Source of the DNA: Paracamarosporium sp. OC-R06-R3 | Lineage: Eukaryota > Ascomycota > Dothideomycetes > Pleosporales > Didymosphaeriaceae | Assembly: GCA_019828545.1 (NCBI GenBank) | Contig: JACVRA010000256.1 | Coordinates: 62,001-126,000 of the forward strand | Reading direction: 5' to 3' | DNA: 64,000 nt | Shown here: positions 31,436 through 43,951 of the stretch, piece after piece | Numbering within the stretch: the stretch's first letter is position 1 | How the letters are laid out: every line of letters begins with the position of its first letter | Position numbers and translations under genes: made by a program | The notes under the pieces: generated by a model | What the model was told of the DNA's origin: nothing | What the model saw: the letters and a program-made list of their open reading frames with translations, nothing else | Database searches by the model: none

Positions 31436-33265
31436 TCAATCCTCAATCCGGATATGACGGCCCTTATCCGAGCGTTGTTGGTGAGCCAACGCATCCGAAT
31501 CCGTCCCAGAGTTCAAATTGCCGTCGCTCTCGATGTACAATTTCGTATCTATAGGGCCTATCGATGATGTGAGAGTGCAAGGTGTAAGAATGACGGAATC
31601 AAGATCTATCGATGGCTCCCATGTGGCATGGTTTTTGGCATGCATTCGCTTCTTTGCAACCGAATCGTAATCCCGCGCTTCGAGGAGTTCAGGAGAGACC
31701 GCTTTTTTTTCTAGAAGCCGCGACCGAGCAATAGTAACTGAGTCACGATGGCCACGGAATCTCACCTCGAAGTCTTCTACATCTGAGCGACGACGACTTG
31801 CAAACGGTTTCTTGACTCTGTGGGATAATGGAGTAGAGGTCCCCAACGCAGTTTCAGGATCCGGAACAACTAGCGCTGCTACGGTATCTTCGTCATTATC
31901 ATCCAGTTTCTTATCTCCCAGTCTCTCCGCCGGCTCTGACTCTAGCTCGTCCTGCGACGTTGCTCTCGATGACCGGGTTGTAGCGGGCGTCGAAGGTAAA
32001 CGAGACGGAACGCAACTCGTTTTCTGACTATTTGGCGGTGCAATAATTGCGCTATCTTCATCGTTATCTAGTATAGAGGTTGTGGCATGAGTACGTCCGT
32101 CAACGTCCGGAAATGCGACGACCTGGGGTGCAAAAGATTGCAGACCCGGTCCACGGCCCCAGTCCCATTCGGATAGTTTGGAGTTGACCCGTTCCAGGCC
32201 AGTCGTTGTCACTGAGCGGGCTGTTTGAGAAGCCTGCTTTGCCACGAATCTTATGTGACGAGCTCTTTCACGCTCCTCGTCCGCAACGTCAGTCCGAACG
32301 ACTTTGTGGGATTTGTTAGGCGGGTCCGCGATATGTGTTGTAGAGGTCGCAGGATCCGCGCCTCCTTTATCTGGTAGGACCATATGATTGTCCGTTCTTG
32401 TCAATGCTGGGTCGGCAATCGTGCTTTTACGGGTTGGGGGAGGGCACGAAAGTATTTCTTTGACGATAATTTCCTTGCACTTGCCGACTTGCTTGCTTTG
32501 GCTTTCATCTTTGATAGGGTCGATCATTGTTTCATTTGACCATGGCTTTCCAAGTGGGAGCATTTGGATATTTGCGATTCCAATATCATCGAAGTCGACG
32601 GTCTTGGCACGCCGCAACGGCCGGGATTTTGTCTGATGCTCCATTGCGATGCTGAAGTCTACAGCAGGTTCGGAAGGTGTCCTATCTCCGCTCCTTGTGA
32701 TACGCTTCATGCTCGACTTTAGCGGCGCATTCGACCTGCTACGGTGACGATGTCCAGGTACATGGGTTAAGGCCGCTGGCTGAGAATTTGGACGAATTGG
32801 TACCGTCACCAAACTGTGATAGGGATCTTGAGGATCGCTCCAGTGGGAAGAGATACCCACATCTCGTGAACTCCGCATTTGCCAGGGTTGTTGATAAGAT
32901 TGATCAATATGTTGTGCCTCTGTGCTATCATCCAACTCGATGTCTGTATCATCGTCTGGTCTGCTATCTGCTTGGGGCCTGAAGCGTGACGCCGTTTGTA
33001 CAAAATTTGAAGGCGTGCTGCCCAAGTCGCTCATCGATCTTGTCGATCCGCGTTTGGTATTGTTGTCGCCATGAGACAGTGTTGAACGCATGTAGTCGGA
33101 CTGGGTCGTGCTATCCATTACTGCGTTTAACTGTGGTTGTGCATCGAAATACGGAGATAGGCGTTGTTTAAGGGGTGTCAGGAAATTCTCGGGCTCTGAG
33201 TCCGACGTTGTGAGCCACTCGTGGAGTTTCAGTGACAAATCAGTATTGTGACAATGGGATGGCAT
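31436..33265 (-). CDS. Disordered protein of unknown function, 609 aa
   Basis: Single long frame on the minus strand. The frame stays open to 33331, but the first ATG in it is at 33265 (MPSHCHNTDLSLKLHEWL), so I start there. Composition is rich in Ser, Thr, Asp and Arg with few hydrophobic stretches, typical of an intrinsically disordered regulatory protein. Several basic/Ser blocks (RSRSNAPLKSSMKRITRSGD, RRRSDVEDFEVRFRGHRDS) could be phosphorylation sites. It ends in RHIRIED. An upstream frame to 33581 reads fairly well (TYTLPKAILTYDRQVAYLHQ followed by a possible gtatcg donor), so an extra 5' exon is possible, but I found no acceptor that keeps the frame. No family recognised. Confidence 0.6.
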   Translation of the reverse strand: MPSHCHNTDLSLKLHEWLTTSDSEPENFLTPLKQRLSPYFDAQPQLNAVMDSTTQSDYMRSTLSHGDNNTKRGSTRSMSDLGSTPSNFVQTASRFRPQADSRPDDDTDIELDDSTEAQHIDQSYQQPWQMRSSRDVGISSHWSDPQDPYHSLVTVPIRPNSQPAALTHVPGHRHRSRSNAPLKSSMKRITRSGDRTPSEPAVDFSIAMEHQTKSRPLRRAKTVDFDDIGIANIQMLPLGKPWSNETMIDPIKDESQSKQVGKCKEIIVKEILSCPPPTRKSTIADPALTRTDNHMVLPDKGGADPATSTTHIADPPNKSHKVVRTDVADEERERARHIRFVAKQASQTARSVTTTGLERVNSKLSEWDWGRGPGLQSFAPQVVAFPDVDGRTHATTSILDNDEDSAIIAPPNSQKTSCVPSRLPSTPATTRSSRATSQDELESEPAERLGDKKLDDNDEDTVAALVVPDPETALGTSTPLSHRVKKPFASRRRSDVEDFEVRFRGHRDSVTIARSRLLEKKAVSPELLEARDYDSVAKKRMHAKNHATWEPSIDLDSVILTPCTLTSSIGPIDTKLYIESDGNLNSGTDSDALAHQQRSDKGRHIRIED

Positions 33266-34071
33266 CACCCCTTCACGAACAAACAGGAGCGAACAGTCAG
33301 AAGATGGTTGAATCGAGGAGAGGAGTGGCAAGCTCCGATACTTGATGAAGGTAAGCGACCTGGCGGTCGTAGGTAAGGATGGCCTTGGGGAGAGTGTAGG
33401 TCGAGGGGCCGATGGTAAAGGAAGGCAAGGCGACGCTCCAGAAGGAGACGAAACGTAGATGAGGAAAGCGCTTCATGCTAGGAAGGAGCCTTCGCCCGGG
33501 AAGTTGCAAGGGAGCTTCATCTCGATAGTCAACAGCCATTGTGGAAACATCTATCATACCCTCATTCGGAAAGAGCAGCATTGCGTATCAATCTTGGACA
33601 ACATGTATATGCTGATGGTGTCACCTCGCCAGTGCCAGTCTGGAATGCTGTAAACGTTGGCTGATTGTGGAAGCGTCCAGCGTCGTGGTGGGAGAGCAAG
33701 CGGATCAGGTAGCTTGGGGTCCAAGGCATTGCAGATGTACTATTCATCGGAACACAACCCCTTCAGTGTGAATGACCACACTCGGCAATGGCTCGCGCAC
33801 CTGCCGGACGTAGACTAGCGCAAAGCAACCTTCAGCGACTCACGAGCGTCCTTGAAGCCTCGTGCTCTCCCAATCTCCCAATCTCCGTGTCCATCACGTC
33901 AGTGAGGCTCCCCGCGGGCAGTTCGGCGTACCTTGCAACTAGGAGAGGAGCTTCCTGTTCCAGAGCCATACACCCTGGCACGTGCATGCCCATCGCTCGC
34001 GTTCCCGGCCTTCGGGACTCGTATTAATACATGTAGCTGGCGCTGAGCACACGACCATCCTGTCTATCGCC
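33266..34071. other. Divergent intergenic region
   Basis: About 800 bases between a minus-strand and a plus-strand gene. It may include an unrecognised 5' exon of the left gene (to 33581) and the promoter of the phytase-like gene. Confidence 0.35.
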
Positions 34072-35911
34072 ATGTTCTCCTCCGCCCTGCTCGCAGTCGT
34101 GCTATTGGGTAGCGTTGCTGCATCTCCTACAAGCTACGCCACACCACCCGTCAACGAGACCCTGTGTGGCGGCACAAAGTACGTCTACGAGGAGCTGGCG
34201 GGCTGGGGCACCTTACCAAGCGATGCTCGTGACAAGTTCGGAGATACGATAGGAGGCATCGGGAGCGCCATTGCTCTGGATAAGAAATCCTGGAAGAGGA
34301 AGTCGGAGGGAAAAGAGGCATATCAAGGCATCCTCTGGGGCCTCCCCGATAGGGGATGGAATACCCAGGGAACCCAGAACACCCAGTCTCGCGTACACAA
34401 GTTCACTATCTCGTTCGACATAGTCGCCGCCACCAAAGAGAAACCTGCATCCCCCAACTTCCACATCAGATACTTGGACACTCTTCTACTCACTGGTCCG
34501 GATGGCAAGCCCACCACTGGTACGACACGACTCTTGCATTGCGTTAGCATGAGCTAACATACTTTTTAAAGGTTTAGATGCAGATCCGACTGGACATGCG
34601 TCCTACTCTGGGTTCCCTGACCTCCCGGTCGCGACTTGTATGTGGACTCATAGACCTTTGTACCCATGCTGACCTGAGTAGACACCGGCGATGGCTTCGG
34701 TGGCGATGGTCCAGGCGGCAAACGCATCTCTATAGATACCGAGGGCTTGGTACTGGGTGATGACGGCTCGTTCTGGATCAGTGACGAGTATGGTAGGTGG
34801 TTCTGGACTGGATGTCAGCCATGTGTCCGACTAACAGGATACAGGACCATACATCTATCAATTTGATAAGCGAGGTAAGATGGTTAATGCTATCCGCCCC
34901 AATGATGCTTTGATTCCTATCCGTAACGGCACCGAGAGGTCAGTGTCCTTAATTTGTTCGCGTGCTCCATGCCTGATCCTATATAGCTTCAACGCCGCTT
35001 CGCCACCCATCTACAACCAAGACTTCGCCATCACGCCTGAGGATCCAGAAAGCGGCCGTGGGAACAACCAAGGGCTTGAGGGTCTGACTGCCTCTCATGA
35101 CGGTAAATATATATACTCGTTATTACAGAGTGCCGCGTCAGTAATCTTCCACGCCGTGAGAAATGCACTACTGACAGTGTCTCAGGATCCAGGAGGGAGG
35201 GTCCAAGTCCAAGAATCGACGGTACGCCCGCTTGCTCAAGTATCGCTTGACGGGGAAGAAGCCAGAGTATGATGCTGAATATGTGGTTCCACTCCCTGTC
35301 CTTCCGACAGAGAAGGTTGCTGGACAGTCAGAGATTCACTTCATCTCCGACAGCCAGTTCCTTGTGCTCGCTCGCGACTCAGGTTCCGGTCATGGTCAGG
35401 ATAGCTCCGAATCCATTTACCGCAATGCGGATATTTTTGATATCTCCAAAGCCACGAACATCAAGAACGCTAAAAACGATGTTATTGGAGGTGCCATTGC
35501 GAGCTCCAAGGGTGTGCTCAACGCTGATGTTGTTCCCGCCACATACTGCCCTTGGCTCTCCTATAACAACAATGACCAGCTGATCCGCTTCGGCGTGCAC
35601 AACGGAGGTGAGCAAGACGCTACTTTGCTGAACGAGAAGTGGGAGAGCTTTGCACTGCTCCCGGTGGATAGCAAATTCAAAACGAAAGGCGATGGTGAAG
35701 AGTACTACTTAATTTCATTCTCGGACAACGACTTCATTACCCAAAACGGTCAGTACTCCTCCTTCAAAGCCATGAAATGAATACTGACCTAGCTGATCCA
35801 GGTTATATCAACTCAGGAAAGAACAAGTACGCTGATGCTTCCGGTTTCAATCTCGATACCCAAGTCCTCGTCTTTAAAGTGAGGCTTCCGAAGGGGGCTA
35901 AGCCTCTATGA
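34072..35911 (+). CDS. Secreted phytase-like esterase-domain protein, 513 aa
   Basis: Seven exons: 34072-34519, 34572-34637, 34682-34792, 34845-34938, 34987-35136, 35186-35748, 35802-35911 (514 codons, all GT..AG). A signal peptide (MFSSALLAVVLLGSVAASP) is followed by the 'esterase-like activity of phytase' beta-propeller domain (PF13449 type). Typical pieces are GILWGLPDRGWNTQ, DTEGLVLGDDGSFWISDEYGPYIYQFD, NQGLEGLTASHDGKYIYSLLQS, and in the C-terminal part FISDSQFLVLARDSG and YYLISFSDNDFITQNG. The acidic pairs in DTEG and SDEYGP match the conserved propeller positions. Substrate is not settled for the family; extracellular phosphate or ester hydrolysis is the usual suggestion. Confidence 0.88.
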
Positions 35912-37706
35912 TCACTTCTCGAAGAAGTTCCGCTAGGAAAACAATCATTCAAAATCAAATCCAATGTTGTGAAAGTTTGTAATTACATGATCCCTGTTTG
36001 CGAATCCGTGATCACAGTTCTCGGCTCCCGCAGGCTAACGATACCCGCGCTCTCACTATCTTGGTACCTCACCATTTTTGTACCTCGCCGTATTTTTTAC
36101 AATACTGCAAGCGAGATTTCAGTGATGCTATTGATCATCTAGCTACCGGATTGATGATGTCAGTTGATCGCCACCCGTGTCAGCCGACATGCTTGAAGGG
36201 GTTTCGCCATCCTCTGCGTTCTTATTGGGCTTTCATGTACTTACCACTCGCTGCTGGTTGTTTTGATAGCATTTTATAATGGATCGCTGCTTTTTATTCG
36301 GGCCTGTATTCCTGCAAGGCTCCTCGAGGTCTGAAAGTGCTGCATGTTGCGCCATTCCGACTCAGGGCGCAACCTTCTACTTGTACCGGTATATGTATTG
36401 TTCTTCAGTCGGGCTTTGACTGAGCACCTAATCTGTCCCTGGCATAAACACATTCCCTCAAAGGATCATGTTGTGCTAATTATCCTACTATGACTGACGA
36501 TAAATCAGCTGTTACCAGTTGACCAGGGCACGTTAAGAACTAACAAGCAAAAAAGAGCTAGAGCGGTCATACATGAACATCAAAAGCTATTCACTGGCTT
36601 AAAGCTATCGATTACGGCCGACCATTACGGTGTTGAGCACGATTAGCCTCCTGAACGCTACGCGCACGTGGCGTCTTTCTTGCTAAGAAACTACCGGGCT
36701 GGAACTGAGCCATTAACTAGTTTCTTGGGACGGTCTGAAATTCTGCAGGACGGTATGCGACTGCTTAATGCGTGTGTGGCACTATTGGACTTATTCCAGG
36801 CCGTTCATTCAGTCAATTTCGCCATACGCTCAATGCAATCACTCCACGATTGCAAGAAACCACTCAGTTTGCTCCTAATCCTCTTAAACCCCGCTATCCA
36901 AATACCCATAGTCTTCTTGTCATTTCTGTGAACTGAATGTTTTCGTTCGACGGGCACATATTCATTGATTCGAGGTGTTTGTGCTTGTTTACTATCGAGT
37001 AATTCATCGTTGGAGGGCATCGCATACTAATCGGCTGATGACCCTTACGGGCAATTCTGCAAATTTCTTGTTCCACATCTTTCCCACAAGTTATCTCCGA
37101 TGTTTGGCTTAGAACTCATCGATCTGCGTCTTGTAAAGTCTCCGAATCCTTCACCACATGGAAGAAGCATGGTCGTGAGTCATTACAGTCTCTAACATAC
37201 GCGCAGACCATGTCAGACCAAGCATCACTTTGCATGCTTGCGTGTTCAAACTAGGAAAACACGATTTCAGCCCTTCGCATGCCATTCGTTATCGTCACCG
37301 CGTGTCCTCGGCGAACCTATTCCGCAGCTAATATTATACACTAATATCTTCGAGCGGACACTAGCGGGCTCCCCGCATCGAATTACCCCAGCTTTCTCCA
37401 GATTCACTCGGTTTCTGGGTGGTCCAGGACCCTACGATCTGGAACCGCCTGGTGGCTTTATTTTCGCCGCGCTTGCGGTTGACGAGTTCCGAGCATCCTC
37501 CAACACCAATCATGGGTATAAACAGGAATGGCTTGCCACGAACGATATCCATCATTACGACTATCATCCATCTTTCAATAAATCCTTTTGTGGCCTGGTG
37601 TGATTTCCTTGTAATTTGGCTGCTCGCTGATTCTTGCACCAATTGCTTCCTGGCTGGGCATTAGCTCACAACTCTCTTGTTATATCCCTGGCCGTCTGCA
37701 TATTAT
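35912..37706. other. Large intergenic region, no gene seen
   Basis: About 1.8 kb. Several frames of 60-120 codons overlap on both strands without a recognisable family or intron-exon pattern. The right end is the promoter of the MFS pump. No transposon ends or repeats recognised. Confidence 0.4.
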
Positions 37707-39756
37707 ATGGCTGAAGAGAAGGCCGAAGCCGTAATGGCAGAATCAGTAGAGCAGAAAGACACTGGTCCTAATCATTTTGAGGATGTGCGTGTTGTCAAGA
37801 AAGTACACGCTGACGGGCATGTGGATCTCGTCGATGCCCACGCTATCGGAGGAGCTTTTGAGGAGATGCCAAATGGATACTTCTGGAGTATTCAATTCAT
37901 CGGTACTGTTGCTGTAAGTTCTATGGTTGGATAAGCCGCTCGATATATCCGCATTGACCATCTTTGCAGGCAGTGTGCTGCGGAAGTATTTGTGCCTACC
38001 TCGGATGGGTTCTACCTGCAAACACTCTGTACGTTTTTTCCTACATCTCAATTATACGTTGTTACAAATTCAAATTCGACGATCTTGCAACTCGTCCTAA
38101 TGTTCCAATAGAGCTTTAATCAACGAGGACATTGGTCCTTCTAAAGATCTGAATTGGGTGGCGACAATCTGGACCATTGGCTCAGCAATCGGTTTTCTCC
38201 TCGTGGGTCGCTTGTCAGATATTTTCGGCCGCAAATGGATGGTCATAGGCACAAACACTCTGGGACTTGCTGGATGTATTGTCGGAGGCACCGCACAGAA
38301 TATCGACACTCTCGTTGGCGCAAATTTGATGAATGGAATCGCTGCTGCAGGACAGCTCTCCTTCGGTATCGTGTTAGGAGAGCTGGTCCCGAATAAGCAT
38401 AGAGGACCTATCGTTACGTTAGTCTTCTTTTCATCTATGCCCTTTGCTGGTAAGTTCACAATCACGCTGATCATCTACGTGCTGACGGAACACAGTTTTT
38501 GGACCGATTATTGCTCGAACTTTTATAATTAAAACTGCAGCTGGGTGGCGTTGGTCGTATTACATTGGAATCATGCTGTCTGGCATTACCATCATACTGT
38601 ACCAATTCCTCTACCATCCTCCGACCTATGACCAACTCCATGTCTCTGGAAAGACAAAGTGGCAACAGTTTAAAGAGTTAGACTTCGTGGGAATTTTTCT
38701 CTTCATCGCCGGCACTGTGATCTTCTTGATTGGCCTGAGCTGGGGAGGAACCACGTATCCGTGGAAATCTGGTAAGTCTCCGATCATTCCCTGCCAACGT
38801 ATAACTCGCTAACCTATGATGAAGCGGCCGTTCTCTGCACTATCATTCTTGGGGCCGCTACACTGGTCGCCTTTGCCCTATACGAACAATACATCTTCAA
38901 AGGGCAAGCTATCATGCCACCACGTCTTTTCAAGAAACTTGAATACGTCGCCATCGTCATGGTTGCTACTGTCGGCGCAATGGTATACTACGCTCTCACC
39001 ATTCTCTGGCCGACTGTTCTTGGCACCATCTACACAACAGACGTTATCAAGATTGGATGGGCGTCTTCGGTTGTCGGAGGCGGGATTTTGCTCGGTCAGT
39101 TGTTTGGTGGTTTCGCACTCTCTTACCTACCCAAGGTCAAATGGCAACTCGTTATTCTCTCCACGATGGGGACTGCATTCTTGGCTGGCGAGGCTGGATT
39201 GGAACCCGATGCGTATGCGACGTTTATAACACTCGGTGTATTAGCAACCTTCGTCATCGGCTGGGTCGACAACATCTCCTTCCCGGGTGTAACCCTTCTC
39301 TGGGAATCCCAGGATATCGGCCTTGCTACCGGCGTGCTTGGGTCTATTCGCGCCATCGGCGGTGCCGTTGCACAGACAGTTTACGTGTCGATCCTTCAGA
39401 ACAAAGTCGCTACCTACCTCCCCGCCTTCGTTACACCTGCCGCCACAAATGCAGGCTTGCCTATATCTTCTCTTCCTCAACTCTTCGCTGGAATTACTGC
39501 TGGTAACTTTACTGCCGTTCCTGGCATTACGCCGGAGATTATCGCGGCTGCGGGTGCGGCTACACAGAAAGCCTACCTGGAGAGCTTTAGGATTGTATTC
39601 TACGCGACAATTCCGTTTGGCGTGTTGTTGATTGTGTTTAGTGCTCTGAGTCCTAATTTTGAAAAGTATCTCAGTATGAATGTGGCAAAGCGGCTGCAGA
39701 ACATGAAGGGCGAGATGAGAGGGGAAGGAAGGGAGAGGGAAGGCGATGCAGTTTAG
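37707..39756 (+). CDS. MFS transporter, TRI12-type efflux pump, 603 aa
   Basis: Plasma-membrane 14-helix facilitator of the fungal trichothecene-efflux/siderophore type (PF06609). Five exons: 37707-37913, 37970-38028, 38112-38449, 38496-38771, 38825-39756 (604 codons). A charged N-terminus precedes helix 1 (FWSIQFIGTVAAVCCGSICAYLGWVLPAN). Motif A is clear (GRLSDIFGRKW), followed by GTNTLGLAGCIVGGTAQNI and LGELVPNKHRGP. The C-terminal half has paired helices and ends in a basic tail. The family exports toxins, drugs or siderophore complexes; Tri12 itself lies in a mycotoxin cluster, but here no biosynthetic genes adjoin it. The start ATG at 37707 was chosen because upstream codons lack an ATG in frame. 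Confidence 0.9.
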
Positions 39757-41026
39757 GTTTCTGTCCAACGGACCCCTCTCATAGTATACCAATGTATGTT
39801 TTATCCCGGTCATAACTCTGTATCACGCTTGAGTATCTATTTCACAAATGGCGCAGCTTACCCGCCAGGCGTGGTCACTAAGTCTTGTTGATCAGGTTGG
39901 TAACGATGCAAAGCCAGGTCAAGGTTTGAGTGCATTCAAGCTTTATATATCCTATCCTGTAGTAAGCAAGCTTTGCGGTAATCTAGTGCAGCCCATTATC
40001 TATCATTGTTGTGAAAACCCTCCACAGCAGCACGATCGCATTCCGGAAACGGTAACAAAGGTGCATGAGCCCGAGCCCGAGCAACCGCGATACGGCAGGG
40101 TTGTGTATTCGTGCAGCTGTGGCTGGCTGCGGAGTATGCTCCGATGGGAGTACGGCTCAAGACAAGTACTCGACAATAACGGATAACGTGTGCCTTCGAG
40201 GGGAGATTGCCCGGTCCACTTCATATCGATATCTTGCTGTTATCAACCACTCCGCAACGAGTGAGAATGGCACGTTCTAGCGGGCCGAGAATGGGGTTAA
40301 ACTGGTAGCTGCACGCTTAAAAGGTGAAAAAGAGAGGCAAATATACTTTCAGCGATAGAGCTTTCGCTCGCACCAAGTTTATCAAATACAACAAGGTCGG
40401 CGACGGTCGACGGGGACCTTAGAGAATGTTGTCCCCAATTATTGTGTTTGCTGTGTGCATTTCTGAAAGAGCATGTCTTATCTACTAGGTAGGCTATATG
40501 GTTGTCGAATCTATTGTAGATGGAGTTCTGCCTCTCAGAACCAGTTCAGCTGATCTTTGGACGAAAAAGTCATTCTTTCGAAGGACTGCATCACTTTCTA
40601 TAGCAATACTGGGCGATCTGTGGAGTCGCTCGATAAGCCGTATCTACAATGTCTTGGTTGTACACTTGGTGTCAGTTGGCCCCGGCAACGTACCGCTATT
40701 ATCGATTCGTGTTAACATCAGCAGCTACATGTGGAATATAGAATGTAAGTTGTAGTAGCAATCGGCAATAAATTCGCTCTTCATGCATTACATAGTGAAT
40801 ACAAAGAAAGCGCACATGGGTACTATAGTATCAGAAATAATACAATCGTGACATCTCCGCCACCCATGTCACATCCCCTATCCACCCCAATCTATATTTA
40901 CCCTCATGGAGGAGTCAAGGAGGCGTTAGCGGTCTTATGACAGACCCAAAGGAAACACAAGTCAGCGAGCATCGGTCTGTGGAGAGAACGTTTTGGACCG
41001 AGAAAGACTGGTGAAATGAGGTGGGT
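39757..41026. other. Convergent intergenic region
   Basis: About 1.3 kb between the 3' ends of the MFS and LSC2 genes. Short frames only. No RNA gene or repeat recognised. Confidence 0.4.
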
Positions 41027-42641
41027 TTAGATACCGAGGGTGAATTCGACACCAACGTCGATGTCACGTGCCATCTTAACCACCTTGGAGAACTGAACGG
41101 ATTTTTCAGCGGCGGCTTGGAGGTCGTCGATGGAGAAAATCTTGAGGCCAGACTCGTTGATCTAAACAAATGTTAGCTATGACCGACAGTAAGAATGCAA
41201 TGACAGACCAGCTTGTGCGCCTGCTCCATGTTGGTACCCTGCAACCGCGCGATGATAGGTATCCTCAAGTTCATAGTCTCAACAACAGATATCAGACCCT
41301 TGGCAATAGCATCGCAACGCACAATACCACCGAAGATGTTGACGAAGATAGCTGTGACTTTAGGGTCAGAGGTAATGAGCTCAAAAGCCTGCTTGATAGC
41401 CTCAGGAGTAGCGCCTCCACCAACATCCAAGAAATTGGCTGGTGCACCACCGTTCAGCTTGATGATGTCCATAGTGGCCATGGCAAGACCTGCACCGTTG
41501 ACAAGGCAGCCGATGTCACCGTCAAGCTTGATGAAGTTAAGGCCGGAAGCAGCGGCCTTGACCTCATCAGGGTCCTCCTGAGTGATATCCCTCCAGTCGA
41601 AAACCTCCTTCTGGCGGAAATCAGCGTTGTCGTCGAAGTTCAGCTTAGCATCCATGGCAAGGACACGGTGGTCGGTTGTCTCAGAAAGCGGGTTGATCTC
41701 GATCTGGGTAGCATCCCTTTCCATGAAGACCTTGTACAGCTTCTGGATGGTGTCCTTGGCCTCCTCGATACACTGCTCTGAGAAGCCAAGCTCAGTAGCA
41801 ATGTTGCGCGCAATGTCGTCGGTAACACCTTCATGGATGTTGATGTGCGTCGTGATGATGGCTTCAGGGTGCTCCTTGGCCACGGTCTCGATGTCCATAC
41901 CACCCTGCGACGAAGCGACGATTACGGGGCCTTGCGAGGCGCGGTCCATGAGAACGGCAAGGTAGAACTCGCGGCGGGCGAACTTGCGCTCAACAATGTA
42001 GACGGCATTGCAGAGCCGGCCGGCGGCTCCAGTTTGCTTGGTGATGAGCTTGTGGCCGATCATCTGGTCGGCAAGAATGGACGCTTCGCGGGGCCTAGAC
42101 GATGCTGTCAGCGTTGGTGCTTGTGCATTGCGCACATGGAGCTGCGTACGAGTAGACGACCCTGACGCCGCCCTTGAAGCCATTATCAAAGGTTCCCTTT
42201 CCTCGGCCTCCCGCAAGAACCTGTGCCTTTATGACGGCATCTTCTCCGCCTGGATCGAGTCAGTTCCGGGCCATCCAACGCGTCCGTGTAGCAGCGTACC
42301 GATGTCTTTAGCGACCTTCTCCGCCTCGGCTGCGGTCGCCGCGACGCCGCCCTTGGGCACGCCAATGCCATACTGCGTTGCTCATCAGCGCCTGTTCTCT
42401 TCTCACCAGATGCACCGTGTTTCCGTACCGACTCCAGCAGGCTGGCGGATCTGTATTCGTGTATCGACAATGCTCTGCTCTGCGGCCTCGATGAGGTTTT
42501 CTGCGCTCCGTCAGCATGCAATCTCAATGGCGATGCACCTCGGCGTCAGAGGCTTGGAGAGCTCCGCAAGCTCCCTGGGCAGCATACAGCAGCAGCGCGC
42601 AAGGCGCTTGTGAGCGGCCGGCAGCGGGCGAGGTTGTACAT
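41027..42641 (-). CDS. LSC2: Succinyl-CoA ligase (ADP-forming) beta subunit, mitochondrial, 439 aa
   Basis: TCA-cycle enzyme subunit: with the alpha subunit it converts succinyl-CoA, ADP and phosphate to succinate, CoA and ATP in the matrix. Six exons: 42641-42588, 42500-42429, 42372-42300, 42249-42150, 42094-41209, 41161-41027 (440 codons). The first exon is a mitochondrial presequence ([18 protein letters not shown]), and the mature part begins near [23 protein letters not shown]. The ATP-grasp domain follows ([35 protein letters not shown]), then the ligase domain ([41 protein letters not shown]). Length and motifs match the family. It shares a 225-base divergent promoter with the gene at 42867. 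Confidence 0.96.
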
Positions 42642-42866
42642 GGCGTCCGAGTGACTGAACACCAAAAAACGTGAGAGATGAGGGCAAAGGGGTTCGATGA
42701 AGCTGGTGAAGATGCACCTGCGGATCTGTCCAGCAGTTGCGGAGGCCCGTGCACGGGTCCGTCCAAGACTTTTCGGGTGTTACCGCAGAAAAAAGTCGCG
42801 CTCGAAATGGTCGACCATCAACTCTCCCGGCCGGAAATTGATTAAATCCTCAGCCGGTGCCCAAAT

Positions 42867-43672
42867 ATGTCGAAGCGCAGCAGCGACGGCGAAGTCCTGT
42901 CCAACAAACTGGCTGTGGGCCTTGCAAAGTTCCAGCAGCAGCACTTCGCAGCCCTGTTTGGCAACAGCGCGCCTGCGCTAGCAGAATCACATGACGAGGG
43001 GTTGGTCGAGCAAGCCAGCATTGCAGACCTCAGGGGAGATGGAGACGATGAAGGGTGCGTGCTTCACCATAGTCTGAGCTTGCCTACGACCAAGCTGACG
43101 GTAGGTCCAGGTTTGGTCTTGGAGTCATGGTTCCAAAAGATATCCAGGATGGCAGCTTCACCAACCGCATCCCAACCTCACACGAGAAACTGCTCGAGAA
43201 CTTGATAGGCAAGAAAGCTGCCAAGGCCCATCTTGCTTCAAAACGGAAACATGCTGCCGTAGTCAAACCAGCAAAACCCGTCAAACCCACACCAACTGAC
43301 GAAGAAAGCGATGAAGACGAGGGACGAGCATCCACGTTCAAACCTAAGCGTCAGAGACGCGACAAGCAAGCACCGTCTAAGCAGGAAGAGAGCGGCGTCG
43401 AGGACGAGAACAAAAACACATCAGACTCCGAATCAAAGAAGCACGACACCACAGGAGCGTCATCACACATCGTAGAGCAAGATGTGGCCATGACCGAGAC
43501 ACCCGGCGATGAGCTCGATGTGAAGAGGCTCGAAGATGCCAAAAAGGCCACCCCACTGTCACGGGCACCGAAAGCAAAGCCGATGAGTTATCTGGACGAG
43601 GTTCTAAGTGAGAAGTCCAAGAAGAAGAAAAAGAAGAAGGGGAAAGGCGCCACAGCGAAGATGGACAACTGA
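42867..43672 (+). CDS. DUF3245-like nuclear protein, 251 aa
   Basis: Two exons, 42867-43054 and 43105-43672 (252 codons), joined as DEGSRFGLGVMVPKD. The N-terminal about 60 residues form a helical region (SNKLAVGLAKFQQQHFAALFG). The segment PTSHEKLLENLIGKKAAKAHLA is the conserved core I associate with the fungal DUF3245 family. The rest is highly charged with several basic runs (FKPKRQRRDK) and ends in a Lys-rich tail (KKKKKKKGKG), suggesting a nuclear or nucleolar location. Function is unknown; ribosome biogenesis is a guess from composition. Transcribed divergently from LSC2 across 225 bases. Confidence 0.75.
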
Positions 43673-43951
43673 AGCCGCTTCATGGTACGTCAACACAAAA
43701 GAGACATATACATGAGTGATACCCAATACAACACCACCATTCGTCGTGTAGACAGTACAACTGATCTTTTTGCGACGTGCGGGTATGTTATGCTTAATAC
43801 ACTCCCACGTTTTGGTCACTTTAAAAGTACACGGCGTGATGCCCTGACCTTTGACAATGGAGGACATTCTGTCAGCGTAAACAGATTACGGCCGATAACG
43901 ATCAAAGTTTGAAGCTTTGCACTTGGATTTGTTCAACAGATTTTGTCACCT

